Shown: positions 34,973-44,434 of the stretch, piece after piece
Position numbering within the stretch: position 1 is the first letter of the stretch
How the letters are laid out: every line of letters starts with the position of its first letter
Assembly: GCA_023415825.1 (NCBI GenBank)
Contig: JAEZJF010000022.1
Location: 620,001-684,000 of the forward strand
Reading direction: 5' to 3'
Length of the DNA stretch: 64,000 bases
Source: Bacillota bacterium
GTDB lineage: Bacteria > Bacillota > Clostridia > DSM-8532
Position numbers and translations under genes: made by a program
The notes under the pieces: generated by a model
Seen by the model: only the letters and a program-made list of their open reading frames with translations
Told to the model about the DNA's origin: nothing
Database searches by the model: none

Positions 34973-36445
34973 TCATTTCATGGGCGGTCTGACCGGATCA
35001 TAGACCTTTTCAACGTCAAACAGCTCTTTTAAAACCTGAGGGCTGTGGAACATCTTGTAGCCGTCCAGATTGATCCTCTCCATAAAGACATTATCGCCAT
35101 AGAACTCATAAAATGCCCTGGCCCCCACACCGCAATAAACATTGAAGCCCTTGGAAACGATGTATCGATGACGGGGATCATCCTTTTTGAAGGTGGCCCC
35201 GAAGGGAGATATGTAAAGATTGGTGGGCCCCAGAATACTTCCTACTTCCTTTAGCCAGCGCTCCATATCATACTTGAGGTAATCCAGTGTGATGGTGCGT
35301 TCCGAGTAGGTTCTCCTGTGAGTAAAGCTGTGATTGGCAAAGGCCCATCCGGTTGCCTTCAGCTTATCTACTATGGGCTGAACCAGTGTCTGCTCTTTTT
35401 CCCAATCGGGATTATCATGAAGGGTATTATATCCTAAAATACCTTCATAGCCTGTGAGGGCAAGAACTCCCTTGGCCCCGTTATACGAGAAGTCAGGATT
35501 TGCCTTGACGAAATCGTCCAGGATGGGTACCACATCACCGTCACGCGTGACGATTTCTTTTCCCTCAGGTGTCTTGACCAGGGTGGCCACATTGCCTTCT
35601 TCGTCAAATACGAGTTTATCGGCAAAGCCGTCCTTATCCATATACTTATAATAGCTGACATCGTCAACAGAGATAATCAGCGGTTTTTTACCTTCAGGAA
35701 GCATAATGTCATTCTTAACGACCTTACCTGAATCGTTAGTGGAGAACATATCCCGAAGATCAATAAGTGTATAGCCTCTGCTATGCATCTCTTCCAACAT
35801 CAGCTTGAATTCATAAACAGTGGTCATCCAATAGTTATAGCCCCGCTCCATGCTGTCCCCGGTAAAACAGAGCTCAGGATAGACAATGAGGCTGTGGAAA
35901 AAGACATGATAAACAGGCCCTTCGTATTTTACAAGCGTTGTGGCCAGGCGATGGGCTTCTTCCTTTAGCTCTTTAAGCTCCGGGCTTTCGGGATATAGCT
36001 CCAATGCATCATCTATCAGTTGTTCTGCTTTTAGGTAGAGGGTTTTTTTAAGAAGCTCTTTCCCTTCCAGGCAGTACCCTTCGGTTATGGCCGCCATGCA
36101 TTTCTGAAGCTTTTCCTGTGCCTGAACATAGTTTTCGCCATCATCCTCGATAACTGATTTAAAATAAGGTTCGGCTTCGCTATACTTCTTTTGCTCGAAA
36201 AGAGCCAGCCCCTTTTCGTAATTGGCTTTTGATTCTTCCAGCCTTATTGCATCGGGCGTGGTGGTGACCATTGGGGTTGGAGTTACGTCCGGTGAAACAG
36301 AGGGAGATGGTGTAGCCTCAGATACGACCGGCATAGCCTGTTGGGAGAAGAAGAACAAGGCTCCTCCCAGAATACCGATTCCCACAAGCGAAAGGATTAC
36401 GATTAGAATAATGGTTTTTGTTTTCGTAAATATTCCCCTCTCCAA
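34973..36445 (-). CDS. Polysaccharide-deacetylase-like membrane protein with TPR-like spacer
   Basis: This protein has up to 490 residues. An N-terminal membrane helix (about 10-33) is followed by a Pro/Thr/Ser linker, a helical repeat region (about 68-165, NYEKGLALFEQKKYSEAEPY) and a NodB-like domain. ISVDDVSYY and FANHSFTHRRTYS give the Asp and the His-x-x-x-His metal ligands. It probably removes acetyl groups from an extracellular glycan. The start is uncertain: the frame opens with TTG at 36445, but the strong GGAGAGGGG site lies just after it, with no normal start codon at the usual distance. Confidence 0.8.
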   Translation of the reverse strand: MERGIFTKTKTIILIVILSLVGIGILGGALFFFSQQAMPVVSEATPSPSVSPDVTPTPMVTTTPDAIRLEESKANYEKGLALFEQKKYSEAEPYFKSVIEDDGENYVQAQEKLQKCMAAITEGYCLEGKELLKKTLYLKAEQLIDDALELYPESPELKELKEEAHRLATTLVKYEGPVYHVFFHSLIVYPELCFTGDSMERGYNYWMTTVYEFKLMLEEMHSRGYTLIDLRDMFSTNDSGKVVKNDIMLPEGKKPLIISVDDVSYYKYMDKDGFADKLVFDEEGNVATLVKTPEGKEIVTRDGDVVPILDDFVKANPDFSYNGAKGVLALTGYEGILGYNTLHDNPDWEKEQTLVQPIVDKLKATGWAFANHSFTHRRTYSERTITLDYLKYDMERWLKEVGSILGPTNLYISPFGATFKKDDPRHRYIVSKGFNVYCGVGARAFYEFYGDNVFMERINLDGYKMFHSPQVLKELFDVEKVYDPVRPPMK

Positions 36446-36581
36446 ATAAAATCAACAAATTATTACTTATTATAACATAATATGTGTATACAATGATTGC
36501 TCCCAGAAACTCATTCATACGTTTTTTTTCTCCAAACTGCCTTGCAGAAAATTTTAGTTTTGAAGCAATTTCCTTTTCCCA

Positions 36582-36610
36582 TTGACAGGCAGGCGCGTTA
36601 CTCTTAAAAT
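36582..36610 (+). promoter_or_regulatory. Sigma-A promoter of metA
   Basis: A perfect TTGACA at 36582-36587 and TAAAAT at 36605-36610 are 17 bases apart. The leader is only about 40 bases, too short for a SAM riboswitch or T-box. Confidence 0.85.
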
Positions 36611-36657
36611 CTTAATATTGGTATGTTTAGCCGTAGTAAAAGTAAGGAGCAATGATC

Positions 36658-37578
36658 ATGCCTATTAATATTCCCAATAACCTTCCCGCCTTTGAAACCC
36701 TGCATAACGAGAATATTTTCGTATTCAGCGAGGAGAGAGCCAAACACCAGGACATCCGTCCTCTGAAAATAGCTATTATGAATCTAATGCCCACCAAAAT
36801 TGTGACGGAAACCCAAATTTTAAGGCTTCTGGGCAATTCACCCCTCCAGGTTGATATAGAGCTTCTGCATCCTAAATCCTATACCTCCCGAAACACGCCC
36901 GAAGAGCACTTAAATCTTTTCTATAAAACATTTGACGAAGTTAAAGACCAAAAGTTCGATGGTCTTATAATAACCGGTGCGCCTGTTGAGACCATGCCTT
37001 TTGAAGAGGTAGCCTACTGGGAGGAGCTCAAAGAGGTCATGGACTGGAGTGTTACCCATGTTTTTTCTACCTTCCATATATGCTGGGGGGCACAAGCCGG
37101 GCTCTATCATCATTATGGCATCCCTAAATATATGTTGGAAAAGAAAATGTTCGGCGTGTTTCCTCATTCCGTCAATCAAAAGTATGTTAAGCTCTTTCGG
37201 GGATTTGATGATGTTTTTTATGTTCCTCAGTCCCGCCATACCGAGGTAAGGAGAGAGGATATTGAGAAAATAGACGGATTGGATATTCTTTCCGAGTCCG
37301 ATGAGTCGGGCATTTATATCGTAGTCTCAAGAGATGGTCGACAAATCTTTGTTACCGGCCATTCCGAGTATGATCCTATGTCATTAAACGATGAGTATGT
37401 GCGGGACATCAATAAAGGCATCGAAATGGATACCCCGAAGAATTATTTTCCCGGAGATGACTCCCAAAAGCCCCCCATAGTCAGGTGGCGCGGGCATGCT
37501 AACCTTCTTTATGCCAATTGGCTCAACTATTATGTTTATCAGGAGACTCCCTTTAATCTGGAAGAACTTCGTAGATAA
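36658..37578 (+). CDS. metAA: Homoserine O-acetyltransferase, MetA type
   Basis: This 306-residue enzyme activates homoserine for methionine synthesis. AAGGAG supports the ATG at 36658 over one at 36652. The nucleophile Cys is in HICWGAQAG, and VTGHSEYD carries the catalytic His and Glu. In TGAPVETMPFEEVAYW the residue corresponding to position 111 is Glu. In characterised MetA proteins Glu there gives acetyl-CoA use and Gly gives succinyl-CoA use, so acetyltransferase is predicted. It is monocistronic. Confidence 0.93.
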   Translation: MPINIPNNLPAFETLHNENIFVFSEERAKHQDIRPLKIAIMNLMPTKIVTETQILRLLGNSPLQVDIELLHPKSYTSRNTPEEHLNLFYKTFDEVKDQKFDGLIITGAPVETMPFEEVAYWEELKEVMDWSVTHVFSTFHICWGAQAGLYHHYGIPKYMLEKKMFGVFPHSVNQKYVKLFRGFDDVFYVPQSRHTEVRREDIEKIDGLDILSESDESGIYIVVSRDGRQIFVTGHSEYDPMSLNDEYVRDINKGIEMDTPKNYFPGDDSQKPPIVRWRGHANLLYANWLNYYVYQETPFNLEELRR

Positions 37579-37601
37579 TAAGCCTCGATCCGTAAAGATT
37601 C

Positions 37602-37627
37602 CGGAAGCCTTCGGGCTTCCGTTTTTT
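37602..37627 (+). terminator. Intrinsic terminator after metA
   Basis: CGGAAGCC and GGCTTCCG enclose a stable TTCG tetraloop, followed by TTTTTT. Confidence 0.95.
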
Positions 37628-37752
37628 ATCCTCTCAAGCAGTGATTTGTCCAGCCGTTGAATAAGGCTAAGCCAAGCTTGCAAAAACAGACTTGAAAGGA
37701 TAGAATAAGTTATACTTTTTCTATAAACCTCAGAGAATTTTAAGGGGAAAAT

Positions 37753-38739
37753 ATGAAGCAAAAGCTGGTATCTGTCCTTATCCCTATTTACAAAGAAGGG
37801 GCTCAAATATTGAGAAATGTTAATAAGGTTCACAATATACTCAATGATCATGGTATTTCTCATGAATTTGTGCTTGTAGATGACGGCTCGGAGGATGATA
37901 CCTGGGAATATATTTTGGAGTCAGCTCAAGAAATACCGTGTGTCAATGCTATTCGGCTCAGTCGCAATTTTGGCAAAGAGGCTGCCCTCTATGCCGGTAT
38001 AGATGCGGTTAAAGGTGATGCATGCGTCATCATGGATGCGGATCTGCAGCACCCACCTGAGCTGATACCGGAAATGGTCCGATTGTGGGTTGAGGAAGGC
38101 TATGAAATTGTTGAAGGAGTCAAGGCAGCCAGAGGCAAAGAAAAAGCCATTAATGCCATAGGTGCCAGGCTCTTTTACAAAACAATGAAAAAAATGTCCG
38201 GGTTTGATCTCATGGGGGCTTCCGATTTCAAGCTCTTAAGCCGTCAGGTCATTTTAACCCTCAGGCAGTTTAAGGAGAGAAATACCTTCTTTAGGGGTAT
38301 CTCTGTCTGGGTAGGTTTTAAAAGAACCAGCCTAAGCTTTGAGGTGGCCGAACGCAGCCACGGGCAGTCCAAATGGTCTTTTCTGAAATTACTGAAGCTC
38401 TCTATTAATGCCATTACAGCTTATACAGCGTTTCCGCTGCAGATTGTCACAATTTTCGGGCTGGGCTTTTTGGTTGCCTCGGTGCTTTTGGGTGTGCAAA
38501 CCCTTTTTAATTTTTTTAGCGGCATCGCTGTGAGCGGTTTTACGACAGTAATCTTATTGATCCTTATTGTTGGCAGCATGCTGATGATAAGCCTTGGGAT
38601 TATAGGAACCTATATTGCACAAATTTATGATGAAGTTAAGGACAGGCCAAGGTATGTAATCGGGGAGCAATTTCCGAAAAGCAAATTGGGGCTTAACGAG
38701 GTTAAGGATGTTAAGGATGTTAAGAAGCGAAACGGTTAA
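37753..38739 (+). CDS. Family 2 glycosyltransferase, polyprenyl-phosphate type
   Basis: This 328-residue GT-A enzyme is of the DPM1/GtrB group, which transfers a sugar to undecaprenyl phosphate at the membrane. LVDDGSEDDTWE and MDADLQHPPELIPEM hold the nucleotide- and metal-binding Asp residues. ERSHGQSKWSFLKL is the conserved acceptor-side loop, and two membrane helices follow (about 223-245 and 257-282). A VKDVKDVK tail comes from a 9-bp DNA repeat that overlaps the next gene's start. The neighbour is a GT-C-like protein, which may use the lipid-linked sugar. Confidence 0.88.
   Translation: MKQKLVSVLIPIYKEGAQILRNVNKVHNILNDHGISHEFVLVDDGSEDDTWEYILESAQEIPCVNAIRLSRNFGKEAALYAGIDAVKGDACVIMDADLQHPPELIPEMVRLWVEEGYEIVEGVKAARGKEKAINAIGARLFYKTMKKMSGFDLMGASDFKLLSRQVILTLRQFKERNTFFRGISVWVGFKRTSLSFEVAERSHGQSKWSFLKLLKLSINAITAYTAFPLQIVTIFGLGFLVASVLLGVQTLFNFFSGIAVSGFTTVILLILIVGSMLMISLGIIGTYIAQIYDEVKDRPRYVIGEQFPKSKLGLNEVKDVKDVKKRNG
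38701..38727 (+). repeat. Three 9-bp repeats spanning a gene junction
   Basis: GTTAAGGAT, GTTAAGGAT and GTTAAGAAG follow one another. They encode the VKD tail of the glycosyltransferase and also create two ATG codons and the AAGG ribosome site of the next gene. Confidence 0.85.
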
Positions 38740-40369
38740 ATCCCTATACAACAAGAACAGAGACACAGCTTTTTGGATAGTTTTCCTAACAGCCATGGTT
38801 CTTAAATACTTTTATTTCGGATTTCAGTACTTCCCTGTAATGGATGACCATAATATGTATGGTCTTTTTAGTTTAATGTCTCCTGGTGAAATGTTCAGTA
38901 TCAGCTCTTTTCACACCACACGGCCCGCCGCCGTGCTGCTGGATCTTTTTGTGATCACCCCGTTTTGGGGCAACCTTCAGTGGATATTGCTTTTGATGAT
39001 CATTCTGCATTTTACAAGCTGTTTCCTGATTTTCAGATGCTTTGAAAAGCTGGAGCTGGCTTACGGAAAGCTTGCGGTGCTTCTGTTTGGTCTGTTTCCC
39101 TTGGCAACTGATGCGAGCTATTGGATTGCCGCATCTTCCCGGCTTGTTGCCGGCCTCTTTTTTGCGGTTCTGTCTTTCTATATGCTGATTCTTTACATTG
39201 AAAAAAGAGAAAAAAAGACACCCCATTATGGCTGGTATCTGTTTATGTTCGCATTGTTCAATCTGGTTTCACTGGGATTCTATGAGCAGATCATCGTCTT
39301 TTCCTTTGCCGGAGCCTGCTTTATTTTGATGCTGAGTTATAAGCGTCTGGGAAACAAGCTTATGATGGGTATTCCTGTTATTAACCTGGCCCTTATTGCC
39401 GGGTATTACAAATATTTTGAAAATGCCGGGAATATGGCATCCAGAGGGCAGCTTGTCGATGAGAAAATTGGTGAGCATACTCAGAAGGTTTTTGAAGAGA
39501 TTTATGACCTCATGACCATGACATCTGCCCGGATGTTTAAGCGTGGTATAGAAAACGGGCTTAATATTCTCTGGGAGAATAGCTCTTATTTTTTTCTCAT
39601 CTTGCTGCTTATTGTAAGTGCGATGCTGGGCTTCTTCTTTTCAAAGGAAGCCCGACAAATGTCTGTAAAACGAAGTCTTCTCAGCCTTGTTATCGGTATC
39701 TTGCTGATCTGGATTCCCTGTGCTCCCTTTTTTTTGTTAAAGGTTATTTGGATCAGCAATCGCAATGTCTTTCTGTCTTTCATAGGTCTTGGAATGATGG
39801 CGGAAGCTGTCATCAGCCTATTTGAGTGGCTGAGGCTTAAATTGCGTCTTAAATGGAAGTTCCAATGGCTCAAAGGAGTATTGGGCGGTTTATTTGTTTT
39901 TGGTATGCTCCTGGGTAATATCGCTGAAACCTATGATTATAAGCGAGTTAGCGAAATTGATACAGAGATTATGGAGAGTGTTGCCCGGTTAGCAGACAAG
40001 ACCAATGAGAACGGCGTTACTCAGGTTCTGGCCTTTAACACAAAAAGGCTTTACATTACACCTAATTTAGAGCATTTTGTGAATTGTACGGCCGCTGACT
40101 GGACTTTTACAGGTGCAGCCCAATCCATATTAAGGAGAAGAACAGGTGTGAGCTTTGTTCCTGTAGCCGATAAAAAGAGCTTTTGGTTTGATTTAGAGGT
40201 TCATGGGAATGCTAATTTTATTGGCTTTGAGGATGAAATGCAAATCATAAAATTATCGCTGGAAGAGCACGGCAGTGATGAATATGCGCTTCTTGACGAC
40301 AAAGGTGAAACATTTGGGCTTATAAAGCCCAATAAGAGCAAACAATACTATTTTGAGAAGGCGAAGTGA
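38717..40369 (+). CDS. Polytopic membrane protein, GT-C-like
   Basis: This 550-residue protein has about ten membrane helices in its first 400 residues and a soluble C-terminal domain of about 150. YFPVMDDHNMYG in the first extracytoplasmic loop carries an acidic pair of the kind used by GT-C glycosyltransferases that take sugars from polyprenyl phosphate. ATG at 38717 is preferred because AAGG at 38704 is nine bases upstream; 38708 is an alternative. The overlap with the GT2 gene suggests a joint role in glycosylating a wall polymer or protein. No family name can be given. Confidence 0.65.
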   Translation: MLRSETVKSLYNKNRDTAFWIVFLTAMVLKYFYFGFQYFPVMDDHNMYGLFSLMSPGEMFSISSFHTTRPAAVLLDLFVITPFWGNLQWILLLMIILHFTSCFLIFRCFEKLELAYGKLAVLLFGLFPLATDASYWIAASSRLVAGLFFAVLSFYMLILYIEKREKKTPHYGWYLFMFALFNLVSLGFYEQIIVFSFAGACFILMLSYKRLGNKLMMGIPVINLALIAGYYKYFENAGNMASRGQLVDEKIGEHTQKVFEEIYDLMTMTSARMFKRGIENGLNILWENSSYFFLILLLIVSAMLGFFFSKEARQMSVKRSLLSLVIGILLIWIPCAPFFLLKVIWISNRNVFLSFIGLGMMAEAVISLFEWLRLKLRLKWKFQWLKGVLGGLFVFGMLLGNIAETYDYKRVSEIDTEIMESVARLADKTNENGVTQVLAFNTKRLYITPNLEHFVNCTAADWTFTGAAQSILRRRTGVSFVPVADKKSFWFDLEVHGNANFIGFEDEMQIIKLSLEEHGSDEYALLDDKGETFGLIKPNKSKQYYFEKAK

Positions 40370-40384
40370 ACTAATTTAAAAAAC

Positions 40385-40413
40385 TTGAACATGTGACCGA
40401 TGTTGGGTATAAT
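40385..40413 (+). promoter_or_regulatory. Sigma-A promoter of the pheST leader
   Basis: TTGAAC at 40385-40390 and a perfect TATAAT at 40408-40413 are 17 bases apart, just upstream of the T-box leader. Confidence 0.85.
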
Positions 40414-40435
40414 ATGATTAATAAATGGAATAAGA

Positions 40436-40690
40436 AAAGCAATGATGGAGACCAAGTAAGTGGGCGCCTCTTCAAAAAGAGAATTGATGTCACCGGCTGA
40501 AAGCATCAATATGAATGTGTTCATCTGAATTTCACTCCGGAGCTGCCGCCTGAAACTAAAAGTAGGAGTGGCCGGAACAGCCCGTTAAAGCGTATGAGTG
40601 CATGGCAGTGTGCAATTCTTCTAGCGCTGTTGTGAACATAGGTGGTACCGCGAACAAACGCTTCGTCCTATGACGAGGTGTTTTTTTTAT
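40436..40690 (+). promoter_or_regulatory. T-box leader, probably tRNA-Phe responsive
   Basis: The T-box core AGGTGGTACCGCG lies at 40640-40652. It is followed by the terminator CGCTTCGTC/GACGAGGTG and a run of eight T ending at 40688. Stem I opens near GATGGAGA and contains AAGTAAGT. A Phe codon, TTC, at 40531-40533 in CTGAATTTCACTC is the likely specifier. Uncharged tRNA-Phe would stabilise the antiterminator and turn on pheST. Confidence 0.93.
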
Positions 40691-40777
40691 GCCAACAGCA
40701 GGATTCTGAAGGAAGCAGGTCTTCTGAAGAATCTTGCAACACTTTTAATTATTTATTGAAATTGAGGTGTAAATACG

Positions 40778-41797
40778 ATGAAATTGCAGTTGGAAGCCAT
40801 TCAAAAACAGGCTCTGGAAAAGCTAAAACAGATAGCGGATATCCGTGAGCTTGAGGATTTGAAAGTTGCCTACCTGGGTAAAAAGGGAGAGCTGACCCAA
40901 ATATTAAAGGGCATGGGTGCCTTGACCGCTGAAGAACGTCCAGTTATCGGACAAATGGCCAATGATGTCCGGGTTGCTCTGGAAGAAGGAATTGCCAACG
41001 CCAAGAACCGCCTTGCCGGGGCAATGCGGGATGCAAAACTCAAGAGCGAGGTTATTGACGTAACAATGCCGGGAAAAGTCAGGGCCCAGGGAAAGAAGCA
41101 CCCCCTTACAGCCGTGCTTGACGAGCTCAAGGATGTGTTTTTGGGCATGGGCTATGAGATTGCCGAGGGGCCTGAGGTGGAACTGGACTATTACAATTTT
41201 GAGGCTCTAAATATTCCCAAGAATCATCCGGCACGGGATACTCAGGATACCTTCTACATCAGCGAAAACGTAGTCTTAAGAACCCACACGTCGCCCGTTC
41301 AGATCAGGCATATGAAGAGCCACAAGCCTCCAATCCGGATCATTTGTCCAGGTCGTGTTTATCGGTCCGATGCTGTGGATGCAACCCATTCACCCGTTTT
41401 CCACCAGGTGGAAGGCCTGGTTATCGACAAAGGTGTAACTATGGGTGATCTGATAGGAACACTACAAGCCTTCGCCAAAGCAATTTTTGGTGAGAATACA
41501 AAAATCCGCTTAAGACCACACCACTTTCCCTTTACCGAACCCTCTGCCGAAGTGGATGTATCCTGCTGGGGCTGTGATGGATCGGGTTGCAGAATATGCA
41601 AAGGTGAGGGCTGGGTTGAGATTCTTGGCGCCGGCATGGTTCACCCCAATGTCTTAAGAGAATGCGGCATTGATCCTGAGGTTTATTCGGGCTTTGCTTT
41701 TGGTATGGGCGTTGAGCGTATTACTATGGGCAAATACGGCATAGATGACATGCGGCTGCTTTTTGAAAACGATATGCGTTTCTTAAAGCAGTTTTAA
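40778..41797 (+). CDS. pheS: Phenylalanyl-tRNA synthetase, alpha subunit
   Basis: This 339-residue class II synthetase subunit has an N-terminal coiled-coil tRNA arm (about 1-90), then motif 2, RVYRSDAVDATHSPVFHQVE, and motif 3, GFAFGMGVERITM. CWGCDGSGCRICKGEGW is the Cys-containing insertion seen in many bacterial PheS. GAGGTG precedes the start. It is controlled by the T-box leader and followed after 13 bases by pheT. Confidence 0.97.
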   Translation: MKLQLEAIQKQALEKLKQIADIRELEDLKVAYLGKKGELTQILKGMGALTAEERPVIGQMANDVRVALEEGIANAKNRLAGAMRDAKLKSEVIDVTMPGKVRAQGKKHPLTAVLDELKDVFLGMGYEIAEGPEVELDYYNFEALNIPKNHPARDTQDTFYISENVVLRTHTSPVQIRHMKSHKPPIRIICPGRVYRSDAVDATHSPVFHQVEGLVIDKGVTMGDLIGTLQAFAKAIFGENTKIRLRPHHFPFTEPSAEVDVSCWGCDGSGCRICKGEGWVEILGAGMVHPNVLRECGIDPEVYSGFAFGMGVERITMGKYGIDDMRLLFENDMRFLKQF

Positions 41798-41810
41798 GGA
41801 GGGAAAGCAA

Positions 41811-44204
41811 ATGAAAGCACCCATTAAATGGTTAAGTGATTATGTAGAAATTAAAGTCCCAATTAAGGAATACACAGATGCCATGACCATGTCCGGCTCC
41901 AAGGTAGAAGGCGTAGAAAACCTGGGAAAAGACATTGAAAAGGTAGTAGTCGGAAAGATCGTCGGCATTGAAAAGCATCCGGACGCCGACAAGCTTCGTG
42001 TATGCAAGGTTGATGTGGGCAGCGAAGTGCTGCAAATTGTCACCGGCGCTCCCAATGTACAGGAAGAGGATATTATCCCGTTGGCCCTGGTCGGTGCAAA
42101 GCTACCTGGCGGTGACATCAAGCTTTCCAAGCTTCGTGGTGTCGAAAGCTACGGCATGATGTGCTCCATTGATGAGCTTAATCTTACCAAGGATTATTTG
42201 CCCGATGCTCCAGATCACGGCGTATATGTATTCCATGATAACCCGGAGCTCGGAGCAGATGTGAAGGGTGTTTTACACCTGGATCAGGTGGTGGAGTTTG
42301 AAATTACCTCCAATCGCCCGGACTGCCTTTCCATTATCGGGCTCGCCCGTGAAACGGCTGTTACCCTGGGAGTTCCTTTTCAAAAGACTGAGATAATAGT
42401 AAAAGAAGAAGCCGGCGGAGAGGCAGCATCTTTAGCCACAATTGAAATTAAAAATCCTGAGCTCTGTTCCCGCTACGCAGCCCGGATTGTCAAGGACGTT
42501 AAAATTGGGCCGTCTCCTGCCTGGATGCAGAGAAGGCTTGCGTCAGCCGGTATGAGACCCATTAACAATATTGTGGACATTACCAATTACGTCATGCTTG
42601 AATATGGCCAGCCCATGCACGCTTTTGATTTTGAACAGCTTCAGGGCGCAAAAATTATCGTACGTACGGCTAAAGACGGTGAAGTCATCAAGACCCTGGA
42701 TGGGCAGGACCGTAATTTGGATTCCACCATGCTGGTGATTTGTGATGAGAATCGGCCTGTTGCTGTAGCCGGCGTCATGGGTGGAGAAAATTCCGAGGTA
42801 ACAGCCAATACCCGTATCCTTTTACTCGAATCCGCAACCTTTAAGGGCTCATCGGTGCGCATTACAGGCAAAAAGATGGGTCTTCGCAGCGAGGCGTCCA
42901 GTCGTTTTGAAAAGGGCCTGGACCAGGAAAATGCCATCCCTGCTCTTAACCGGTGTGTCGAGCTCATAGAACGCTTAGGTGCCGGTAAAGTTGTTAAAGG
43001 CATCATCGACTGCAATGCACTACCCTATGAGAAAAAGGTCATGAAGTTTGAACCCAGCCGCATCAATGCCTTCCTCGGAACAGAAATACCATCAGGCGAA
43101 ATGGTGAAAATATTCAAAGCCCTGGAATTTGATGTGGATGAACAGGCTATGACTCTGACACCTCCATCATTCAGGAATGACATTGAAGCTTTCGCTGACC
43201 TCTGCGAAGAGGTTGCCCGATTCTATGGCTATAACAATATCAAATCCAGCCTTCTTTCAGGAAAGGAATCCATGCAGGGGCGAAAAACCTATAAGCAGCG
43301 TATGGAGGATGTCATTCGCAACACCATGATGGGCTGCGGCCTTAATGAGGCCTATACACTTTCCATGGTAAGCCCTAAGGTTTTTGACACCATTAATTTA
43401 CCTGGTGATGATCTCCTTCGCAAAGCAGTGGTCATTTCAAACCCCATGGGTGAAGACTTTAGTATTATGCGTACCACAACCCTTCCCGACATGCTGAAGG
43501 TACTGTCCATCAACAGCAACCGGAAGATTCCTGAGGCAAGGCTCTTTGAGCTTTCCTATGTTTATCTGCCGGTGGAGGGTGCTCAGCTTCCCGATGAGCG
43601 GCAGATTTTAACTATGGGTCTATACGGGGGAGATGCTGATTTCTTCGAGCTGAAGGGTGATATAGAGGAGCTTCTTGCTGCCATGGGTATTGAAAAGTAC
43701 GAGTTTAAGGCTGAGGCCGGCCATCCGTCCTTTCACCCTGGACGTACAGCCAGACTGTTTGTCAAGGTGAAGGATGAGAGTAAGCCTTGCGCAATTCTCG
43801 GAGAAATTCATCCCATGGTTGCGGAAAAAACAGAGTGCCCGCAAAGAACCTATGTGGCCATGGTGGATGTAGCTGTTTTAGTAGAAGCATCCACTACTAA
43901 AAGACAGTATAAGCAGCTTCCCAGGTTCCCTGCTATTACGCGTGACATAGCTGTTGTTGTTAAGGATGAGCTTTATGTGGCAGATCTGATGGGCAGCATT
44001 AACCAAAAAGGCGGTGAGTACCTGGAGGAGGTTAAGCTCTTTGACATATACAGAGGCACCCAAGTGCCCGAGGGTATGAAGAGCGTGGCTTTTTCCCTCA
44101 CCTTCAGAGCTGCTGACAAAACCCTTAAGGACGAGGATGTAACAGCATCGATGGAACGCATTTTAAAGAACCTTGAAAAGCATTTTGGTGCGCAGCTCAG
44201 ATAA
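41811..44204 (+). CDS. pheT: Phenylalanyl-tRNA synthetase, beta subunit
   Basis: This 797-residue subunit has an N-terminal tRNA-binding fold (EMAP-like, about 40-155, IEKHPDADKLRVCKVDVG), the B3/B4 editing domain, B5 domains, and a C-terminal ferredoxin-like anticodon-binding domain (RFPAITRDIAVVV). It forms an alpha2-beta2 enzyme with PheS. AAGGAGGG precedes the ATG. Confidence 0.97.
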   Translation: MKAPIKWLSDYVEIKVPIKEYTDAMTMSGSKVEGVENLGKDIEKVVVGKIVGIEKHPDADKLRVCKVDVGSEVLQIVTGAPNVQEEDIIPLALVGAKLPGGDIKLSKLRGVESYGMMCSIDELNLTKDYLPDAPDHGVYVFHDNPELGADVKGVLHLDQVVEFEITSNRPDCLSIIGLARETAVTLGVPFQKTEIIVKEEAGGEAASLATIEIKNPELCSRYAARIVKDVKIGPSPAWMQRRLASAGMRPINNIVDITNYVMLEYGQPMHAFDFEQLQGAKIIVRTAKDGEVIKTLDGQDRNLDSTMLVICDENRPVAVAGVMGGENSEVTANTRILLLESATFKGSSVRITGKKMGLRSEASSRFEKGLDQENAIPALNRCVELIERLGAGKVVKGIIDCNALPYEKKVMKFEPSRINAFLGTEIPSGEMVKIFKALEFDVDEQAMTLTPPSFRNDIEAFADLCEEVARFYGYNNIKSSLLSGKESMQGRKTYKQRMEDVIRNTMMGCGLNEAYTLSMVSPKVFDTINLPGDDLLRKAVVISNPMGEDFSIMRTTTLPDMLKVLSINSNRKIPEARLFELSYVYLPVEGAQLPDERQILTMGLYGGDADFFELKGDIEELLAAMGIEKYEFKAEAGHPSFHPGRTARLFVKVKDESKPCAILGEIHPMVAEKTECPQRTYVAMVDVAVLVEASTTKRQYKQLPRFPAITRDIAVVVKDELYVADLMGSINQKGGEYLEEVKLFDIYRGTQVPEGMKSVAFSLTFRAADKTLKDEDVTASMERILKNLEKHFGAQLR

Positions 44205-44228
44205 ACTGATAACACTAAAAGCCGGATA

Positions 44229-44275
44229 AAAAGGATTGCCTAGGTGAAAATCATTCACGGGGCAATCCTTTTCTG
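44229..44275. terminator. Terminator between pheT and tmcAL
   Basis: AAAAGGATTGCC pairs with GGCAATCCTTTT, with an inner GTGAA/TTCAC helix. It works best on the minus strand, which has a TTTTTA tract, and more weakly for pheT. The rest of the gap to 44434 shows nothing I can support. Confidence 0.8.
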
Positions 44276-44434
44276 TTTCTTTATGTCTTATTCTGTAACA
44301 TTAACTAAGGGTTTCACATACACTATAGAAGGAGAGATTTTTTCATTATTCTCAGTAAAATTATAGTGCTAAATGACGCTTTAGAAAACATAAGACAACA
44401 GCTCATAGTGGCCTGGAATGCAGGAAGTCGATAA

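Noticed and set aside
36480..36657. SAM riboswitch or T-box before metA
   Set aside because: The promoter lies only about 40 bases before the start, leaving no room for either.
40642..40848. Frame of 68 codons starting in the T-box
   Set aside because: It covers the antiterminator/terminator and runs into pheS in another frame; no coding signal.
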